Shown: positions 45,801 to 47,732 of the stretch, one piece after another
Position numbering within the stretch: position 1 is the stretch's first letter
Layout: the number at the start of each line of letters is the position of its first letter
Source of the DNA: Bacteroidaceae bacterium
GTDB taxonomy: Bacteria; Bacteroidota; Bacteroidia; Bacteroidales; Bacteroidaceae
DNA: 47,732 bases
Assembly (NCBI GenBank): GCA_030843315.1
Contig: JAUUPT010000031.1
Span: forward strand, 1-47,732
Direction: 5' to 3'
The notes under the pieces: model-generated
What the model saw: the letters and a program-made list of their open reading frames with translations, nothing else
Told to the model about the DNA's origin: nothing
The model's database searches: none
Translations under genes and position numbers: made by a program

Positions 45801-45843
45801 AACAAACAAAAACAATCAATAGATACGAGAACAATCTTTTCAT
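42829..45843 (-). CDS. GH3 (NagZ-like)/class C beta-lactamase-fold fusion protein
   Basis: A 1004-residue secreted protein (signal peptide ending VKAQ). The N-terminal GH3 barrel has the NagZ signature KHFPGHGDTDVDSHESLP (His220 region), whose His/Asp replace the usual acid/base, and the nucleophile Asp306 region in VFTDALAMKG. A GH3 sandwich domain follows (about 390-580). The C-terminal third (about 600-1000) is a serine beta-lactamase-like domain with SLTK (Ser650, Lys653) and GHTGFTG; the usual YxN motif reads YSC. This pairs N-acetylglucosaminidase-type and DD-peptidase/esterase-type activities, so peptidoglycan fragment processing is a reasonable inference. A paralogue is directly upstream. 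Confidence 0.88.
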   Translation of the reverse strand: MKRLFSYLLIVFVCFGCFAVKAQTVPSTTPLLVRSLQNDAHCRQWVDSIMRRLTLKERIGQLFIYTIAPQQDKANRELLRKVVKDYKVGGLLFSGGLIQNQVPLTNEAQDMAEVPLMITFDGEWGLSMRLRGTPVFPKNRVLGCIQNDYLLYEYGREMARQCREMGVQVNFAPVADVDINPKNPVINTRSFGENPYYVADKVAAYARGLEAGGVLSVSKHFPGHGDTDVDSHESLPILPFTRARLDSIELYPFKKAIQVGLGGIMVGHLEVPALEKQKGLPASLSHSVVSDLLVDELHFQGLVFTDALAMKGVSKNSSVCLQALKAGNDLLLVPRRIKEEVDAILAAVKSGELSESEIERKCRKVLTYKYALGLKQKPHVRLSGLENRLNTEETREVIRRLNQAAITVLDNKSEVLPMDPSIKEVAVLKVGDSQGIQPFIKELSQYTRPVEFSLGQNLPEAEANRLKESLAKYKRILVCVTEQRLAPYQSFFTKFAPGVPVVYLCFIPGKQVSLLGNGISSAGAVVLAHSADSDVQQQTARILYGSAGADGRLSASIGRLYAAGAGVTLERQSVPHFVPDEHGLNARLLAEIDKIAEEGIREGAYPGCQVVVLKDGREMYNKAFGTHVWNKTGDKKAKPVTKTDVYDIASLTKTTATLLAVMKLYDSGRLNLTDRVSTYLPFLQDTDKKNLTVRELLMHESGLPSTILFYQEAIDKESYPGTLFKARADAQHTARIGRQTWANPNFRFREGLTSKTGSAEYTMQVSDNLWLNRSFKKEYLQKIADAPLRDKRYRYSCVGFILLQQVVEARTGMPMDQFLAKEFYTPMGLKRTGYLPLRFLKKDEIVPSSVDPFLRKTTLQGFVHDESAAFLGGISGNAGLFSSAEEVAKVYQMLLNGGELDGKRYLSKETCRIFTTTVSKISRRGLGFDKPARTGQGGPCSESAPASVYGHTGFTGTCAWVDPDNGLVYVFLSNRIYPNAWNNKLMQLDIRTRIQEAIYKAVKK

Positions 45844-45852
45844 CTTACTATT

Positions 45853-45877
45853 ATTTATCGCGCGAAGCGCGCTAAAT
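45853..45877. repeat. Post-stop hairpin of the AATTTAGCG type
   Basis: An 11-bp stem with one mismatch and loop GAA, containing GCGCGCTAAAT. It begins 2 nt after the stop codon of the paralogue at 45880 and shares the 13-mer CGCTAAATTATCA with the hairpin after the GH3 gene at 34658. Confidence 0.7.
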
Positions 45878-45879
45878 TA

Positions 45880-47732
45880 TCACTTTTCTATGCAACTCTT
45901 ATAAATCAACTCCTGTATATCCGTTGTGATATTCATATCCCCCAGCTTCGTATTCCACACATTGGGACAGAGGCGGTTACTGAGGAAAACATAAACAAGA
46001 CCATTATCAGGATCTACCCAGGCACAAGTACCCGTAAACCCGGTATGTCCATATACGGAAGCAGGCGCAGAGGCGGCACAGGGGTTGCTCTTTGATCCGG
46101 GCACATCCGGCTTGTCAAATCCCAATCCGCGACGGCTGATAGCCGACTTCTCCGTAGTGAACAAACGGCAGGTAGCCTCGCTCAGGAAGCGCTTTCCATT
46201 GAACTCACCACCATTGAGCAGCATCTGATATACCTTCGCCACTTCCTCTGCCGTAGAGAACAGCCCGGCATTGCCGGACACACCGCCCAGACAGGCAGCC
46301 GTTTCATCGTGCACATACCCGCACAGATCCTGCCGGCGCAGGTAATCATTGGCTGCGGTCGGCATAATCTCTGCTTTGGTAAACTTCGTCAACGGCAGGA
46401 ACATCGTGCGTTGCAGCCCCATCGGAGCATAGAACTCTTTAGCGAGATACAGATCCATCGGCAGCTTCACAATTTCCTCTACCATCTGTTGCAGCAGCAC
46501 GAAGCCGAGATCGCTGTAAACATAGCGCTTACGGTCCAGCTCGCAACGGGCGATGCTTTGTAGGATAGAATTCTTGAAACTCTTGTTCAACCACAACCCG
46601 TCTGCCATGTGCAGCGTGTAGGTAGATGTATTCTTATCGGATATCATACCCTTCTTGAATTTGAAGTCGGTGCAGTAATAGCTATGCTCGCTCACGCGTG
46701 TGCGGTGCCATTCGTCCATCCAGCTTTGGGAGTACGGGCCATGCACGGAGTTCGGGTCGATGATATCCACGTAGAAACGGATATAGGGTGGAAGTCCCGA
46801 TTCGTGGAACAGCAACTCGCGAATCGTAAGGTTCTTCTTGTTGCCGCTGCGCAGGAAGGGCAGATATTTGGAAATCTTATCATCCGGCTTTATCTTGCCT
46901 TCGTCATACAGCTTCATCACGGCAAGCAGCGTAGCAGTAGTCTTGGTCAGTGAAGCCAGGTCGAACAAATCGGTGGAGCGCACCGCGGTGGTGTCCTTGT
47001 CCGAATGCGTGCCGAAGCCTCTGTCGTATATCGGCTGTCCGTCTTTCAACACCAGGATGCGGCAGCCCGGATAGGCACCTGCTGCCAGTCCTTTCTGCGC
47101 CACGCCGTCTATGCGTTGCAATACGTATGATTTCAATCCGTAATCTTCCGGGATAAGTTTGCCCGGCGTCATGCCCGGCTCTATGGTGCAGCCCGTCCCG
47201 GCAGGGAACAGGCGCCCGATGCTCATCGACATCTTCCCGTCGGCGGGGGCTTTGGCAAAAAGTACATCCGCCACGTGTTGTTGCAAGTCCGCCTCGTCCG
47301 AATGGGCCAGTACTACAGCGCTCGACTTGGCTATCGCCGGAGTAAGCGACATCAACGGGCGATAGGAAGTAAAGAAGGTATAAACCACCGGTGCCGGCAG
47401 ATTCAGCCCTTCCAAGAAAGCCACATCCGCGTCGCCCACGTAAGTAGCCCCGGTGATGCTGATAACCACCCGGCGATACGTGCCCAACTGCTGAAGCACT
47501 TCCTGCTTGGCAGCCTCATCGGCACCCCACGGCAGATAGAAATGGCTGATACCGGCGTTCTTCTCCATGGCTTGCACAAAAGGCGCATCCGCCTCTTTAT
47601 CTCCCATGCTGAGCACGGCGATATTGCCCTCGGGCGATGCCAACGGCAGAACATTGAAGTAATTGCTCAACACCGTCACCGCCGAACGGCGCAACTTGGC
47701 TGCCAGCGCCTGCGCCTCTTCCGTATTAATGC
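45880..47732 (-). CDS. GH3/beta-lactamase-fold fusion, 5'-truncated by window
   Basis: The frame is open to the right edge (residues INTEEAQALAAK precede the first in-frame TTG, matching LNTEETREVIRRL of the neighbour), so the GH3 barrel lies outside the window. What remains is the GH3 sandwich domain and a serine-hydrolase domain with SLTK, YSDLGF in the YxN position and GHTGFTG. Long stretches are nearly identical to the downstream paralogue (for example SLTKTTATLLAVMKLYD and FTGTCAWVDPDNGLVYVF), so the pair arose by tandem duplication. The gap between them is only 36 nt. Confidence 0.87.
   Translation of the reverse strand, partial: INTEEAQALAAKLRRSAVTVLSNYFNVLPLASPEGNIAVLSMGDKEADAPFVQAMEKNAGISHFYLPWGADEAAKQEVLQQLGTYRRVVISITGATYVGDADVAFLEGLNLPAPVVYTFFTSYRPLMSLTPAIAKSSAVVLAHSDEADLQQHVADVLFAKAPADGKMSMSIGRLFPAGTGCTIEPGMTPGKLIPEDYGLKSYVLQRIDGVAQKGLAAGAYPGCRILVLKDGQPIYDRGFGTHSDKDTTAVRSTDLFDLASLTKTTATLLAVMKLYDEGKIKPDDKISKYLPFLRSGNKKNLTIRELLFHESGLPPYIRFYVDIIDPNSVHGPYSQSWMDEWHRTRVSEHSYYCTDFKFKKGMISDKNTSTYTLHMADGLWLNKSFKNSILQSIARCELDRKRYVYSDLGFVLLQQMVEEIVKLPMDLYLAKEFYAPMGLQRTMFLPLTKFTKAEIMPTAANDYLRRQDLCGYVHDETAACLGGVSGNAGLFSTAEEVAKVYQMLLNGGEFNGKRFLSEATCRLFTTEKSAISRRGLGFDKPDVPGSKSNPCAASAPASVYGHTGFTGTCAWVDPDNGLVYVFLSNRLCPNVWNTKLGDMNITTDIQELIYKSCIEK

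Overview
The window looks like chromosomal DNA from a gut Bacteroides or a close relative (Bacteroidota). It carries a SusC/SusD pair inside a large glycan-utilisation locus, fimbrillin-like and DUF4136 lipoproteins, GH3/serine-hydrolase fusions, and repeated TAnnTTTG boxes, the -7 element of the Bacteroidota primary sigma factor. I cannot name the species.

Layout. Bases 2-1414 hold the 3' end of an S9 dipeptidyl-peptidase gene, convergent with an SGNH hydrolase (1456-2154). Bases 2188-11153, all on the minus strand, form a potassium locus: a sigma-54-type response regulator, a 546-bp gap, then kdpF-kdpA-kdpB-kdpC, a short KdpD (nucleotide-binding plus Usp domains only) and a separate membrane histidine kinase. 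The E. coli KdpD/KdpE pair is therefore replaced by three proteins. An aspartokinase (11438-12772, plus strand) converges with the next block.

Bases 12769-38195, all minus strand, form a beta-mannan utilisation locus. Reading in the transcribed direction: GH27 alpha-galactosidase, GH3, GH2; an AraC-type regulator; a CE7-like acetyl esterase; SusC, SusD, a small IPT/TIG lipoprotein, GH26 mannanase, a GH2 with discoidin-like domains, GH5; then GH130 phosphorylase, a GPH/MFS transporter, a mannobiose 2-epimerase and an SGNH esterase. Together they would deacetylate and degalactosylate galactoglucomannan, cut it, import the oligosaccharides, and convert mannobiose to mannosyl-glucose for phosphorolysis. 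Four promoters in this block share a TAnnTTTG box and, exactly 31 nt upstream of it, a GGATAA-type box with an adjacent imperfect direct repeat. This is probably the operator of the locus.

Bases 38453-47732 hold an aldo/keto reductase, a 42-residue peptide gene behind a large hairpin leader, a fimbrillin-like lipoprotein, a DUF4136 lipoprotein, an outer-membrane beta-barrel protein, and two tandem GH3/serine-hydrolase fusions, the second cut by the window edge.

The most unusual signal is in the gaps. Three intergenic regions (9590-9697, 31775-31866, 39528-39736) each contain 4 to 8 tandem units with a period of exactly 21 or 22 bp. The units are self-complementary, unrelated in sequence between loci, and enclosed by an outer inverted repeat. 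The middle array lies inside a 302-bp element with roughly 29-bp terminal inverted repeats and a perfect 8-bp target duplication, which looks like a MITE. I saw no tRNA, rRNA or CRISPR array.
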